64,000 bases of DNA, taken from contig NZ_FOSK01000009.1 of NCBI RefSeq assembly GCF_900114245.1, positions 186,001 to 250,000 of the forward strand, given 5' to 3'. This document shows positions 1 through 7,973 of the stretch, piece after piece. Position numbers and translations under genes: made by a program. Numbering within the stretch: position 1 is the first letter of the stretch; every line of letters begins with the position of its first letter. Source of the DNA: Pseudovibrio ascidiaceicola. Lineage in GTDB: Bacteria > Pseudomonadota > Alphaproteobacteria > Rhizobiales > Stappiaceae. The notes under the pieces were generated by a model. That model had not been told where the DNA came from. It was given only the letters and a program-made list of their open reading frames with translations, and made no database searches.

Positions 1-245
1 CCATCTTGGCCGGAGCGTATATTGACGCTGGCTGGAGAGACGGCTCTGGACATGAGCGCAGGGCCTAAGCCAAGAGCCTGCATACATCTCATTGCATTGG
101 GAGATAGCTGAATTCCCGCGCCGACTTCGGAAAGCTCTGGGGCAGCGTCAAACAGGAAAACACTGTGGCCCTTACGGGCAAGGTATAACGCAGCTGTAAG
201 TCCGGCGATCCCGGCTCCTGCGATAGCAATATTTTTTGGTATCAT
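1..245 (-). CDS. FAD-dependent monooxygenase, N-terminal part (cut by window edge)
   Basis: The first 81 residues of a flavoprotein hydroxylase run off the left end of the window. The translation from the ATG at 245 opens with a Rossmann fold: a beta strand, then GAGIAG at residues 10-15, an acidic residue ending the second strand, and a GAGIQLSPNAMR stretch typical of the salicylate/kynurenine hydroxylase (UbiH-like) group. These enzymes use NAD(P)H and O2 to hydroxylate aromatic or polyketide substrates. The C-terminal substrate-binding part is not visible, so the substrate cannot be assigned. An 11-bp inverted repeat lies about 20 bases upstream of the start. The zinc-finger gene upstream lies on the same strand. 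Confidence 0.85.
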   Translation of the reverse strand, partial: MIPKNIAIAGAGIAGLTAALYLARKGHSVFLFDAAPELSEVGAGIQLSPNAMRCMQALGLGPALMSRAVSPASVNIRSGQD

Positions 246-264
246 TACGCAGCTTGCTTGCCGT

Positions 265-297
265 GCTTTGCCTGAGGTTATCGGGATCAGGCAAAGC
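265..297. repeat. 11-bp perfect inverted repeat between two minus-strand genes
   Basis: GCTTTGCCTGA at 265-275 and its exact complement TCAGGCAAAGC at 287-297 flank an 11-base loop. No U-tract follows on either strand, so this is not a textbook intrinsic terminator. It may be a processing or stability hairpin between the zinc-finger gene and the monooxygenase, or an operator immediately ahead of the monooxygenase start. Only the inverted repeat is seen; the role is inferred. Confidence 0.55.
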
Positions 298-343
298 AAT
301 GTGATTACTGTTTATTCGTTTTATCGGTCAGATGACGCGGTTG

Positions 344-589
344 TTAAGCCGCATCAGGTACCCAAGCGCAGTCGGCTGGATTAGATTCTGCGGAACCGAG
401 CTCAGCATCGTAATGGTAAAGCGTTGAGCAGTATGGGCAGATTATGTTGTCATCAGCACCCATGTCGAGGAATACGTGTGGGTGATCCTGTGGGGGGCGT
501 GCGCCAATGCACATAAATTCTTTAGCGCCGATTTTAATGGCGTCAACGCCATTGGTGTTGTGAAAGTGGGGTACGACTTTACCGGCCAT
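344..589 (-). CDS. Zinc-finger domain protein (zf-CHCC, NDUFS6-like)
   Basis: An 81-residue protein with the full zf-CHCC signature: one Cys, eight residues, His, fourteen residues, then CPYC. This spacing matches the zinc site of the mitochondrial complex I accessory subunit NDUFS6, and small bacterial relatives are widespread in Alphaproteobacteria. In mitochondria the subunit takes part in complex I assembly; a similar role here is inference. I chose the ATG at 589 because the product then begins MAGK followed by the conserved PHF region. An in-frame ATG at 607 and a start at 631 are possible. The downstream gene on the same strand is an FAD monooxygenase after about 100 bases. Confidence 0.85.
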   Translation of the reverse strand: MAGKVVPHFHNTNGVDAIKIGAKEFMCIGARPPQDHPHVFLDMGADDNIICPYCSTLYHYDAELGSAESNPADCAWVPDAA

Positions 590-879
590 TTTTTCGCCAA
601 GCTCCATGGAACAAAAATTTGCCGCCGACATTAAATTGGTTCGGGTGAAAAAGACAGGTTTTCTAGTTGATTGATTGCTTTGGGGCCTACGCGGTCCACA
701 ACTGTACTGCGTTTTTTCACCTAGCGTTGAGGTTTTTCGGCGGAACTGGTGTTGTCTCAGCCTCTGTGAATAGTTGAGGGACTAGTCCAAATTGATAGTT
801 CTTTGGCCTTTTCTTTCTCCACCCTTACATTTACCCTCCCATGATCCCGTAGTTTTCCTTTACGTAAACGTTAGGTAAT

Positions 880-1632
880 ATGCCAATATTCAATAATAAT
901 GATCACCCTATCGCTTATCTTGATGAAGGAGAGGGCGATCCGATCCTGCTGATCCACGGATTCGCATCCAACAAGTTCGTCAACTGGGTGTATCCTGGTT
1001 GGGTTGATTTGCTGGTGAAGGATGGGCGTCGTGTGATTGCGATTGATAATCGTGGTCATGGCGAAAGCTACAAGTACTACAATGCAGAGGATTATGGCGC
1101 TCCGGTTATGGCCGAAGATGCGCTGAAACTGCTGGACCATCTTTACATCGATCAAGCAGATCTGCTTGGCTATTCCATGGGAACCCGTATTTCTGCGTTT
1201 TGTGCGCTTCAAGCGCCGGACCGGGTACGCTCGCTGACCCTTGGCGGGATGGGATATGGTTTGATTTCTGGCGTAGGTAATCCAGAGCCGATCATTGAAG
1301 GTCTGCTGGCGGATAAAATCTCCGATGTGAAAGACCGGACGGGCCGTTCCTTCAGGGCCTTTGCAGAGCAGACTAAGTCTGATCGACGGGCGCTTGCTGC
1401 TTGTATGCAGTCAGCTCGCAAGCCAATTTCCGAGGACATGGTATCTAAGATTACGGCGCCGACACTTGTTGCCGTTGGTACAAACGATGACGTGGCGGGT
1501 GATCCTAAGGCGCTTGCTGATCTTATGCCGAATGCGAGTTATCTGGAGATTACCAACCGGGATCATATGACCGCTGTTGGTGACAAGATTTTCAAAAAAG
1601 GCACATTAGAGTTTTTGGAGCAGTTTTCATGA
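880..1632 (+). CDS. Alpha/beta hydrolase
   Basis: A 250-residue alpha/beta-hydrolase fold protein. It has the oxyanion HGF motif at residues 26-28, the DNRGHGES strand at about 56-63, the nucleophile elbow GYSMG with Ser99, an acid region near VGTNDDV at about 200, and a catalytic His in NRDHMT at about 229. No signal peptide or membrane segment is present, so it is cytoplasmic. The last four bases overlap the start of the next gene (ATGA), so the two hydrolases are probably translated together. The substrate is unknown; relatives include esterases, haloperoxidase-like enzymes and C-C hydrolases. Confidence 0.88.
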   Translation: MPIFNNNDHPIAYLDEGEGDPILLIHGFASNKFVNWVYPGWVDLLVKDGRRVIAIDNRGHGESYKYYNAEDYGAPVMAEDALKLLDHLYIDQADLLGYSMGTRISAFCALQAPDRVRSLTLGGMGYGLISGVGNPEPIIEGLLADKISDVKDRTGRSFRAFAEQTKSDRRALAACMQSARKPISEDMVSKITAPTLVAVGTNDDVAGDPKALADLMPNASYLEITNRDHMTAVGDKIFKKGTLEFLEQFS

Positions 1633-2501
1633 ATAGAAGCACCCACGAATTTATCGGAGCCGATGGCAATTGCATCGTTGCAGACCGGTTTGGCTCAAAA
1701 GGCCAGCCGGTGATGATGATGCATGGTGGCGGGCAGACGAGACATTCGTGGGGCAAGACTGCTGAGATGATCGCCAATGCAGGGATGCAGGCGTTTTGTC
1801 TTGATATGCGTGGGCATGGTGACAGTGCATGGGTTGATGGAGAGAAGTACTTCTTTTCTGACTTTGGTGCCGATGTTGCCGCTGCTGCCTCTCAGATCCA
1901 TGAGGAAACCGGTCTCAAACCAATTGCGATCGGTGCGTCCTTGGGTGGGCTTGCATCTATTCTGGCGGAAGGGGCGTTGCGTCCTGGTGTTCTTGCTGGT
2001 GTCATTCTGGTTGATGTGACGCCGCGCCTTGATGAGGGCGGGGTGAGCAAGATCCTTTCTTTCATGGCCGAGAAGGTCGAAGACGGATTTGGTAGTGTGG
2101 AAGAAGCTGCGGACATGATCGCGTCTTATCTCCCGCACCGCAAGCGTCCCAAAACGTTGGACGGCCTTTCGAAAAACTTGCGCTTGCGGGAAGATGGGCG
2201 CTATCGCTGGCACTGGGACCCTCGCTTTATCACGCATCATGCTGATCGTGCTGATATGAAAGACAAGGTGCAGAGTGAGCTGCTCGAGGCGGCAGCCAAT
2301 CTCAAAGTGCCGAGTATGCTTGTTCGCGGGGCGGCATCAGAGCTCGTGAAACAGAGTCATGTAGATGAATTTCTCGCATTGGTTCCCCATGCGCAATTCA
2401 CAGATGTGAAAGAAGCTGGTCATATGGTGGCAGGTGATGTGAATGATATTTTCACTGCTGCGATCATGCCGTTTCTAAAAGAGTACCAAGCTGCAGCTTA
2501 A
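1629..2501 (+). CDS. Alpha/beta hydrolase, second of a pair
   Basis: A 290-residue alpha/beta hydrolase with MHGGG at about residues 31-35, DMRGHGDS at about 59-66, the elbow GASLGG with Ser104, and a catalytic His in EAGHMVAGD near residue 265. It overlaps the upstream hydrolase by four bases, which indicates translational coupling. The two paralogues are clearly different in sequence, so this is not a recent duplication. The lid region (about 130-200) is rich in charged residues. The substrate cannot be predicted from sequence. No terminator is obvious downstream before cysE, 205 bases away. Confidence 0.87.
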   Translation: MNRSTHEFIGADGNCIVADRFGSKGQPVMMMHGGGQTRHSWGKTAEMIANAGMQAFCLDMRGHGDSAWVDGEKYFFSDFGADVAAAASQIHEETGLKPIAIGASLGGLASILAEGALRPGVLAGVILVDVTPRLDEGGVSKILSFMAEKVEDGFGSVEEAADMIASYLPHRKRPKTLDGLSKNLRLREDGRYRWHWDPRFITHHADRADMKDKVQSELLEAAANLKVPSMLVRGAASELVKQSHVDEFLALVPHAQFTDVKEAGHMVAGDVNDIFTAAIMPFLKEYQAAA

Positions 2502-2706
2502 AATTAGAACGAGTTTCTGACTTTTGGAAGAAACGTAGGTTCACTTTCTAATTGATATGGCAGGTTTGGTACGCGCTTTCTCTAATGGCAATACTGCGTG
2601 ATGTACTATAGGCGGATAATTCATAGTGATTAGGTGGGGCTTGGATTGAGACAGTCTGCACCTATGTAAAGTTGAATAGGTCCTATCCATAAAGGAACGC
2701 TCTTTC

Positions 2707-3555
2707 ATGGTGCAATTTTCTTCAAGTAGCCCCAAGGAGTTCGCGTCGCATGATCCTGTTTGGGATCGCGTGAAAGCCGAAGCCCAAGCGATGGCCAGTT
2801 CTGAGCCTGCGCTTGCGTCTTTTGTGTACGAGACGGTGCTGAACCATTCTTCTTTAGAGGAAGCGATTGTTCATCGAGTGGCTGACCGACTGGGCCATGT
2901 GGTTGTTTCTTCTTCTCTTATTCGTCAAACTTATCTGGATGTACTGGATCAGGCTCCTGATATTGTTCAGGCATTCCGTGTTGATCTGGGTGCTGTGTTT
3001 GACCGTGATCCTGCCTGTGACCGGTTCTTGGAGCCTCTCCTTTACTTTAAAGGGTTCCATGCGCTGCAGACCCATCGTTTAGCCAACTGGCTGTGGAAGC
3101 AGGGACGAGAAGATTTCGCGCTGTACCTGCAGAGCCGTTGCTCCGAGGTGTTCCAGATGGATATTCATCCTCAGGTTCCAATTGGACGGGGCGTTTTCTT
3201 TGATCATGGTACCGGCATTGTGGTTGGCGGAACTGCAGTGATTGAAGACGATGTCTCCATTCTGCAAGGTGTGACACTTGGTGGTACGGGCAAGGTCACT
3301 GGCGACCGTCATCCGAAGATTCGTCAGGGCGTGCTGATTGGTGCAGGTGCTAAAGTTCTTGGTAATCTGGAAATCGGCCATTGCTCACGTGTTGCAGCTG
3401 GATCTGTGGTTCTTAAAGATGTTGATCCGTGCACGACTGTGGCGGGTGTTCCTGCCAAGGTTGTGGGTGAAGCTGGTTGCGACCAGCCGGCTCGAGCCAT
3501 GGATCAAATGATCGGTCAAGGTCAAGGACTTTCCTCGCAAAACAAACAAGGATAA
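2707..3555 (+). CDS. cysE: Serine O-acetyltransferase
   Basis: A 282-residue CysE that makes O-acetyl-L-serine from serine and acetyl-CoA, the committed step of cysteine synthesis. The N-terminal helical SATase domain covers about residues 10-140 and is followed by a left-handed beta-helix of hexapeptide repeats. Diagnostic stretches are HALQTHRLANWLW, the catalytic HPQVPIGRGVFFDHGTG segment, and the CoA-binding end with GVPAKVVG. The length is normal for the family. The last 30 or so residues (Gln and Gly rich) resemble the flexible tail through which CysE binds CysK and senses cysteine. It appears to be monocistronic, with a DUF3126 gene 82 bases downstream. Confidence 0.95.
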   Translation: MVQFSSSSPKEFASHDPVWDRVKAEAQAMASSEPALASFVYETVLNHSSLEEAIVHRVADRLGHVVVSSSLIRQTYLDVLDQAPDIVQAFRVDLGAVFDRDPACDRFLEPLLYFKGFHALQTHRLANWLWKQGREDFALYLQSRCSEVFQMDIHPQVPIGRGVFFDHGTGIVVGGTAVIEDDVSILQGVTLGGTGKVTGDRHPKIRQGVLIGAGAKVLGNLEIGHCSRVAAGSVVLKDVDPCTTVAGVPAKVVGEAGCDQPARAMDQMIGQGQGLSSQNKQG

Positions 3556-3637
3556 GCTAGTTTCCTAGGGTTGGCAGGACGATAAACTTGTATAGTTTGT
3601 GCCCCAAGTTTGAAGTGAAATTGGTAAGGAGACGGCT

Positions 3638-3853
3638 GTGAAGCCTGATGAAATTCGTAAGGTGCAAACCTACATGCGCAACACTTTCAAGTCGCCAGAA
3701 CTTGAAGTGCGTGCGCGTCCTCGTAAAGATGATTCTGCAGAAGTTTATATCAGCGACGAGTTTCTCGGTGTTATCTTCCGCGACGAGGAAGATGGCGAAC
3801 TGAGCTGGAACTTCCAGATGGCTATCCTTGATATTGACGTGGAAGGCCTCTAA
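3638..3853 (+). CDS. DUF3126 family protein
   Basis: A 71-residue acidic soluble protein of the DUF3126 family, which is restricted largely to Alphaproteobacteria and has no known function. The start is a GTG at 3638, supported by AAGGAGA five bases upstream. The sequence alternates basic (EVRARPRKDD) and acidic (FRDEEDGELS) segments and predicts a small alpha/beta fold. A clear intrinsic terminator follows, so the gene ends its transcription unit, either alone or together with cysE. Confidence 0.88.
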   Translation: MKPDEIRKVQTYMRNTFKSPELEVRARPRKDDSAEVYISDEFLGVIFRDEEDGELSWNFQMAILDIDVEGL

Positions 3854-3881
3854 GGCTTCACGCAAAATCTGATGGATTTGA

Positions 3882-3906
3882 AGGGCTCCGTTTCGGGGCC
3901 CTTTTT
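3882..3906 (+). terminator. Rho-independent terminator after the DUF3126 gene
   Basis: AGGGCTCC at 3882-3889 pairs with GGGGCCCT at 3895-3902 (one G-U pair) around a five-base loop, and is followed by five T residues. Confidence 0.85.
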
Positions 3907-4111
3907 GCATCAAAATGAGACTCTTGAGCGTTGAATGCGTCCTGAATTGAAACGGGATGGAATTTGCTCATCTGCATTAATTTCCTATGCGTTTTCCATA
4001 TGTAAATATTAATAGGAGGTTAACTCGAGGATAGCACACGGCATAGGAATTGCTTTCAACTGCACAGTAACGCGTTTGAGCTGGATTGAGTCAGCTTAGA
4101 AGGGGGAGTGC

Positions 4112-4426
4112 ATGCTGGGCGATTTGTTTTTGGCCGCGTTTATAGCGGCTTCTGGTTTTGTGACTGCGGGAATTCTGGGTAGCTTCTATCACTTGGTGAC
4201 TGGCGAGCCGCCGCGATTTTTTGCTGAGATGAAAGGGCCTGTGTCCTGGTTAATTGTTGTCGGACTATGGCTCGTTGCTGGGCCGTTCATATTCATGCGC
4301 AATGCGATCCAAGGGTATTACCGAGAGTCGTTTAGTCCCAAGATGCTCGCTGCGGCGGGAGGGCTCACCGCTATGTGGAGCATTCTTTCCGGCACGTTTG
4401 TTTTGAGTTTTCTCTTGGCACTTTGA
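4112..4426 (+). CDS. Small integral membrane protein, conserved in alphaproteobacteria
   Basis: A 104-residue protein with about three hydrophobic helices (roughly residues 4-24, 44-63 and 80-103). A short loop of about residues 28-42 contains GEPPRFFAEMKGP, and a second loop, FMRNAIQGYYRES, is conserved in appearance. The start ATG at 4112 has a good GGGGGAG ribosome site. I recognise the overall pattern as a small uncharacterised alphaproteobacterial membrane family but cannot name a function. The gamma-carbonic anhydrase gene follows 56 bases downstream on the same strand, so the two may be cotranscribed. Confidence 0.78.
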   Translation: MLGDLFLAAFIAASGFVTAGILGSFYHLVTGEPPRFFAEMKGPVSWLIVVGLWLVAGPFIFMRNAIQGYYRESFSPKMLAAAGGLTAMWSILSGTFVLSFLLAL

Positions 4427-4481
4427 GCAAGCCGTATGCTAGATTGCGCGGGATTTGATTTGTGCAATCTAGGAGAACCTT

Positions 4482-5009
4482 GTGCCTTTTTATAAGCTTG
4501 GAGACAGAAGCCCTAATGTTCCTGAAAATGGAAACTACTGGGTCGCGCCATGTGCAAGTCTGATTGGGCATGTGCAGCTGGATGAAGAAGCGAATATTTG
4601 GTTTGGCGCTGTTTTGCGTGGCGACAATGAGCTTATCCATATTGGTGCACGTTCCAACATTCAGGATGGCTCGGTTCTTCATACAGATCTGGGGTATCCG
4701 CTGGTTGTTGGCGCAAATTGTACGGTTGGTCACAAAGCGATTTTGCATGGATGCACTGTGGGGGAAGGCTCGCTTATCGGAATGGGTGCGACAATCCTCA
4801 ATGGGGCTAAGATTGGTAAGGGCTGTATTATCGGCGCGAATGCACTTGTTCCTGAAGGCAAGGTTATTCCAGACGGTTCTCTGGTTATGGGAATGCCGGG
4901 GAAGGTGGTTCGTGAGCTGGATAATGAAGCTCAGGCAATGCTTATCCGCTCAGCAGATGGCTATGTGATGAATGCGCAGCGCTTTAAAGAGCAGCTGGTT
5001 GAACTCTGA
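4482..5009 (+). CDS. Gamma-carbonic anhydrase family protein
   Basis: A 175-residue left-handed beta-helix protein built of hexapeptide repeats. The three metal-binding His of the gamma class can be seen: one in VLHTD and two in GHKAILHGC. The family catalyses CO2 hydration or, in some members, acts as a YrdA/PaaY-like thioesterase or a structural subunit, so activity is not certain. The start codon is GTG at 4482 with AGGAG eight bases upstream. The length is typical. A double hairpin follows the stop codon. Confidence 0.9.
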   Translation: MPFYKLGDRSPNVPENGNYWVAPCASLIGHVQLDEEANIWFGAVLRGDNELIHIGARSNIQDGSVLHTDLGYPLVVGANCTVGHKAILHGCTVGEGSLIGMGATILNGAKIGKGCIIGANALVPEGKVIPDGSLVMGMPGKVVRELDNEAQAMLIRSADGYVMNAQRFKEQLVEL

Positions 5010-5036
5010 AGCCATCACGGCTTTTTAAAATAGAAC

Positions 5037-5066
5037 AAGCCGCGGCGTTTCCCGCGGCTTTGTTGT
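5037..5066 (+). terminator. Terminator between convergent genes
   Basis: AAGCCGCGG at 5037-5045 pairs with CCGCGGCTT at 5052-5060 around a six-base loop, and T-rich sequence follows. A smaller hairpin, AAGCC-ATCAC-GGCTT with five T, starts at the preceding stop codon (about 5009-5028). The carbonic anhydrase transcript therefore has two tandem stops. Confidence 0.78.
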
Positions 5067-5086
5067 TTGCCAACACCTTGGCTGCT

Positions 5087-5707
5087 TTATTCTGGAATGC
5101 TTGCAACGGTGGTGACGCGTTTATCCGAAATGGCGGACCAGGCAGAAGCATGGCGAGCGGATTGTCGCTTCACGTAGCGGTATGGGGTTGAGTACCAAGG
5201 CAAGATTGAAGAGATCTGATTATCTAGAATGAGATCTCCCTGGTCAGTACGCACGCTCAAGACAGCGTGCCCACCATTGCTCAGGTCTTTCACAACCGTT
5301 ATGAGCAGGGAGCTTGGTGGCCAGCCTAAGGCAATGAGTTGCCGCTGTTTTTCCAGAACGTACTCTTCACAGTCACCAGCACCTTGCGGGTATGTCCAGT
5401 ATTCGGGCACTCCGAATAGTTGCTCGTCGGTTAGTGGGCGAACTTGCGTATTGATTGAGGCGTTTACATCCAGCAATTCCTGCCAGCGCTCTTTAGTCAA
5501 GCGGACAACCAACGGTGTGTTGGTGCCATAGCGGCACTGTTGTGGGTAGTTTTGACAGAATTCAATATGACCAACGGGGGCACTGGCTTGTCCGATAACT
5601 GGCATAAAGCGTCCTGGAACTTGCTCAGCGTGAGCCTGAGACAGGCTTATTAGCCCGCCCAATGCGACCCCCAAAACACTTTTCGCGAACAGCTTATACT
5701 CAAACAC
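5087..5707 (-). CDS. Transglutaminase-like cysteine peptidase (BTLCP family), exported
   Basis: A 206-residue protein with an N-terminal signal peptide (hydrophobic core LGVALGGLISLSQAHA, cleavage near residue 27). The mature part is a bacterial transglutaminase-like cysteine proteinase (BTLCP/DUF920) domain. The triad is visible as Cys in GDCEEYVLEKQ, His in GGHAVLSV and Asp in LILDNQ. In other bacteria the BTLCP relative LapG cleaves a surface adhesin under cyclic-di-GMP control, but many alphaproteobacterial BTLCP proteins lie outside that system and no LapA/LapD partner is present here. The start is GTG at 5707 with GGAGG upstream. Confidence 0.88.
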   Translation of the reverse strand: MFEYKLFAKSVLGVALGGLISLSQAHAEQVPGRFMPVIGQASAPVGHIEFCQNYPQQCRYGTNTPLVVRLTKERWQELLDVNASINTQVRPLTDEQLFGVPEYWTYPQGAGDCEEYVLEKQRQLIALGWPPSSLLITVVKDLSNGGHAVLSVRTDQGDLILDNQISSILPWYSTPYRYVKRQSARHASAWSAISDKRVTTVASIPE

Positions 5708-6076
5708 AAGTAGCGCCCTCCAATCATGGCAGGCTCTACTTTCCTTCGCGCGCTTTTATTTGGTTATAACCTTTAAAGTCAGTATTTAATCAAAGTTGAC
5801 CAGTATTTGAATCAAGCTTGAATATTAATTAAATCAATATTTCCGAAAATAAGAATCAATATTAATTCAAATTGTAATTAAGCTAAGACTCCGCAGGAAA
5901 CTGGAGTTTCTGATGAGAGGTAACAAGAATTTTATGGTTTAGTTACAGTTAATTAGAGAGTAGAGATGTGAAGCTGTGCCAGTTGCATGTAATTCTCACT
6001 GCTAATATTTTTTTATAAATTTATCAAAATGCCGGGGCTTAACCGTTGAAAAGACAGGAATCGGTTTGGCTGTGCC
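5708..6076. other. AT-rich intergenic region without genes
   Basis: This 369-base stretch lies upstream of the BTLCP gene and downstream of the PilZ gene. It is strongly AT-rich. The 10-mer AATCAATATT occurs twice as a direct repeat (5832-5841 and 5854-5863, 22 bases apart), flanked by TTGAAT/ATTCAA half sites, so regulator binding here is possible. I see no coding sequence or structured RNA. Confidence 0.5.
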
Positions 6077-6712
6077 TTAGCGCTTCTCAGCGTTGGAGAT
6101 ATGGTGCTCCAATAATTCCTTATTCTGGACGGTGGCGAACTCGACGGCGACGCCTTCTTCAAAGTGACGAACGATCCGTGCCCGCATCTTGCCAAGCGTG
6201 ATTGGTGTTCCAAGTGCTGGGCGTACATCTGTCTTGAGTGCTGCGCCGGAGAGGGAGACATCCACAATGCGGCAGGCATACTCTCTACCGTCTGGCAAAA
6301 TGATCTTTGTGATCGGGTTCTTTGGTGTAAAGCGATCAAACCTGCGATCTTCTGGCAGATTAAGCTCGTCTTTGTTCGTCAGCCAAGTCAGGACAGAGGC
6401 CAGTTTGTCGCGCTTGCGTGCGCTGGCATTAAGGGTCATTGCGAAGCCACCATCGATTTCGCGGACAATTTTCCCTTCAACACGACCAATGTGATCAAGA
6501 TAAGCGACAACGCGCTCGCCAATTTCGCCCATTACCGGAGAGATAAAGGCAGCGCCACCAGGAGACATGTTGACGACTTGGCATGGATACTCGCGTCGGT
6601 TTTCCAGCATGAAACGGCCCAGCACGTTGATTTCAACGCGAGAAAAACGGCGTCTGTCAGGTGCTTTTGCTGCTAGTGCAGCAATTCTGTTGGTCGCTGT
6701 GCGCCCTGCCAT
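6077..6712 (-). CDS. Tandem PilZ-domain protein
   Basis: A 211-residue soluble protein with two PilZ domains. The first (about residues 16-115) begins DRRRFSRVE and carries NMSPGGAAF. The second (about 120-205) begins DRRFDRF and carries DVSLSGAAL. These are the RxxxR and (D/N)xSxxG motifs that bind cyclic-di-GMP, and both domains appear intact, so the protein can plausibly bind c-di-GMP twice. No effector domain is attached. It is probably an adaptor controlling motility, exopolysaccharide or attachment. The start ATG at 6712 has AGGAAA upstream. It lies downstream of the PAS_5 gene on the same strand, 105 bases away. Confidence 0.9.
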   Translation of the reverse strand: MAGRTATNRIAALAAKAPDRRRFSRVEINVLGRFMLENRREYPCQVVNMSPGGAAFISPVMGEIGERVVAYLDHIGRVEGKIVREIDGGFAMTLNASARKRDKLASVLTWLTNKDELNLPEDRRFDRFTPKNPITKIILPDGREYACRIVDVSLSGAALKTDVRPALGTPITLGKMRARIVRHFEEGVAVEFATVQNKELLEHHISNAEKR

Positions 6713-6817
6713 TTTCCTAGGAATCCCGAATACGCGATTATTGACTAGTAAGAAACTTGGGTCACACCCTAGGAAAACAAGGTTAACAGAATGGTAACTG
6801 AGGTGCGGGGTGCAGGT

Positions 6818-7507
6818 TTATATTTTGCCACCATCAACAACTCTAAGGTGTCCTACCTGTCGGCTGTTTGGAATTTCGACAGCTTTTGGTGCTGCTGAAC
6901 GTGCCAAGTTAGTTCCACGGCTAACTCTTGGTTCCATTGAACTAACAGCACGATGACTTGGGGTTCCAAAATGTGGGACGCAGTCATTCTCGTCACTGAA
7001 GAGAGGTGCATCTTCATCTGGCCAGATCAACCTCAAGCTGTTGACTTTTTGCTTGGAGATTGCCTGAACACCGAGCCAGAACGGACGCTTGAGCGGTGCC
7101 ATACAGCCTAGAATGCGCGTGCAACCTTCACCTTGAACGCGGATTGGCAGGAGTAGGAGCTCCAGATCTACTGACTGGCCCATTTCAGTTGTGCCCGTGA
7201 AGCTGATCACGGCCGCAGCGCCATCCTGTGTTATTGCAGAGAGCATGGCGGTGACAGCTTGCTGGTCTTTCTCATCCCAACCATCAAGAAAACTGCGGCC
7301 CTTCAGTTCACGACAGAACAGAGAACACAATCTTGTCCCCGCAAGACGGAATCTAAAATTGTTCTGCTGGGCCAGTTCTAAAATGAATGTATCGCCCAGA
7401 ACACTTTTGATTGCGGAGGGCTGAATATCGCCACGTTCGGGAGCTGGGCGTTCAGCCCGAATTTCGTCCCAGTATTCAAAGAGTATCCGTGATGCGCCGT
7501 GTTTCAT
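6818..7507 (-). CDS. PAS_5-domain protein
   Basis: A 229-residue protein of the alphaproteobacterial PAS_5 family. The first 150 residues show the family pattern: a WDEIRAERPAPERGDIQPSAI opening segment, ILELAQQNNFRFRLAGTRLC and the FLDGWD segment. The PAS-like domain is assumed to bind a small ligand. The C-terminal 60 residues are low in predicted structure. No output domain is present. I chose the ATG at 7507, which is preceded by a GGGGAAGGCGGG purine-rich site; the frame is open to a TTG at 7573. Its PilZ neighbour suggests a shared role in envelope or lifestyle regulation, but that is inference. Confidence 0.85.
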   Translation of the reverse strand: MKHGASRILFEYWDEIRAERPAPERGDIQPSAIKSVLGDTFILELAQQNNFRFRLAGTRLCSLFCRELKGRSFLDGWDEKDQQAVTAMLSAITQDGAAAVISFTGTTEMGQSVDLELLLLPIRVQGEGCTRILGCMAPLKRPFWLGVQAISKQKVNSLRLIWPDEDAPLFSDENDCVPHFGTPSHRAVSSMEPRVSRGTNLARSAAPKAVEIPNSRQVGHLRVVDGGKI

Positions 7508-7709
7508 ATTCCCGCCTTCCCCAGTCCGCTTATTGGGTATTCCCATTGGGGTCAGTGTCCTTTTTATGGACAACTTTAACTATCCGCTGGTCTATGGTGG
7601 GGAATAAGCATGGAGCATGCCAAGTTAGAAATATCATAAAAATTTAATAAAATATTAACCTTAACAAAGGGTTTAAGTTGTGCTGATTGGTGGCTTGTAT
7701 AATCTTGGT

Positions 7710-7883
7710 TGCAGTTGCCTCACCTGAACCCTTGAGGCCCTAAGAATTGAGCTATTGTTGGCGGTAAACCCAGGTTTTGGGCATTTTTTGTGCTGATGAA
7801 AAGTCGGGAAAACAAACGCCTAACGGGGAGAAGCTCCAATAAACCGTCAGCGCTTGGGGGAGTGCTGGCGGTTTATTGTTTTC
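7710..7883 (+). ncRNA. Candidate orphan small RNA ending in a 17-bp terminator
   Basis: The gap between the divergent PAS_5 and rhomboid genes contains a very strong terminator at 7838-7883 pointing in the + direction, yet no + strand gene lies between it and the PAS_5 gene. A perfect TATAAT at 7698-7703 gives a likely start near 7710 and a transcript of about 175 bases. Internal hairpins are possible, for example CCCA-GGTTT-TGGG at about 7766-7780. No ORF with a ribosome site fills the interval. The -35 region is weak. The size resembles 6S RNA, but I could not confirm the conserved 6S bubble, so I leave it unnamed. Confidence 0.5.
7838..7883 (+). terminator. Strong Rho-independent terminator of the small-RNA candidate
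   Basis: A 17-base arm at 7838-7854 pairs completely (two G-U pairs) with 7861-7877 around the loop TGGGGG, and is followed by GTTTTC. It lies 90 bases before the rhomboid start, so it cannot serve that gene. Confidence 0.85.
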
Positions 7884-7973
7884 ATTTGATCCTTACATTT
7901 TGCGGCAAGCCTTGCGAAGCGTGCCAAGTTGTCTTAGTTCAAAATGGGACAATAATTTTGGATCTGTAATAAA

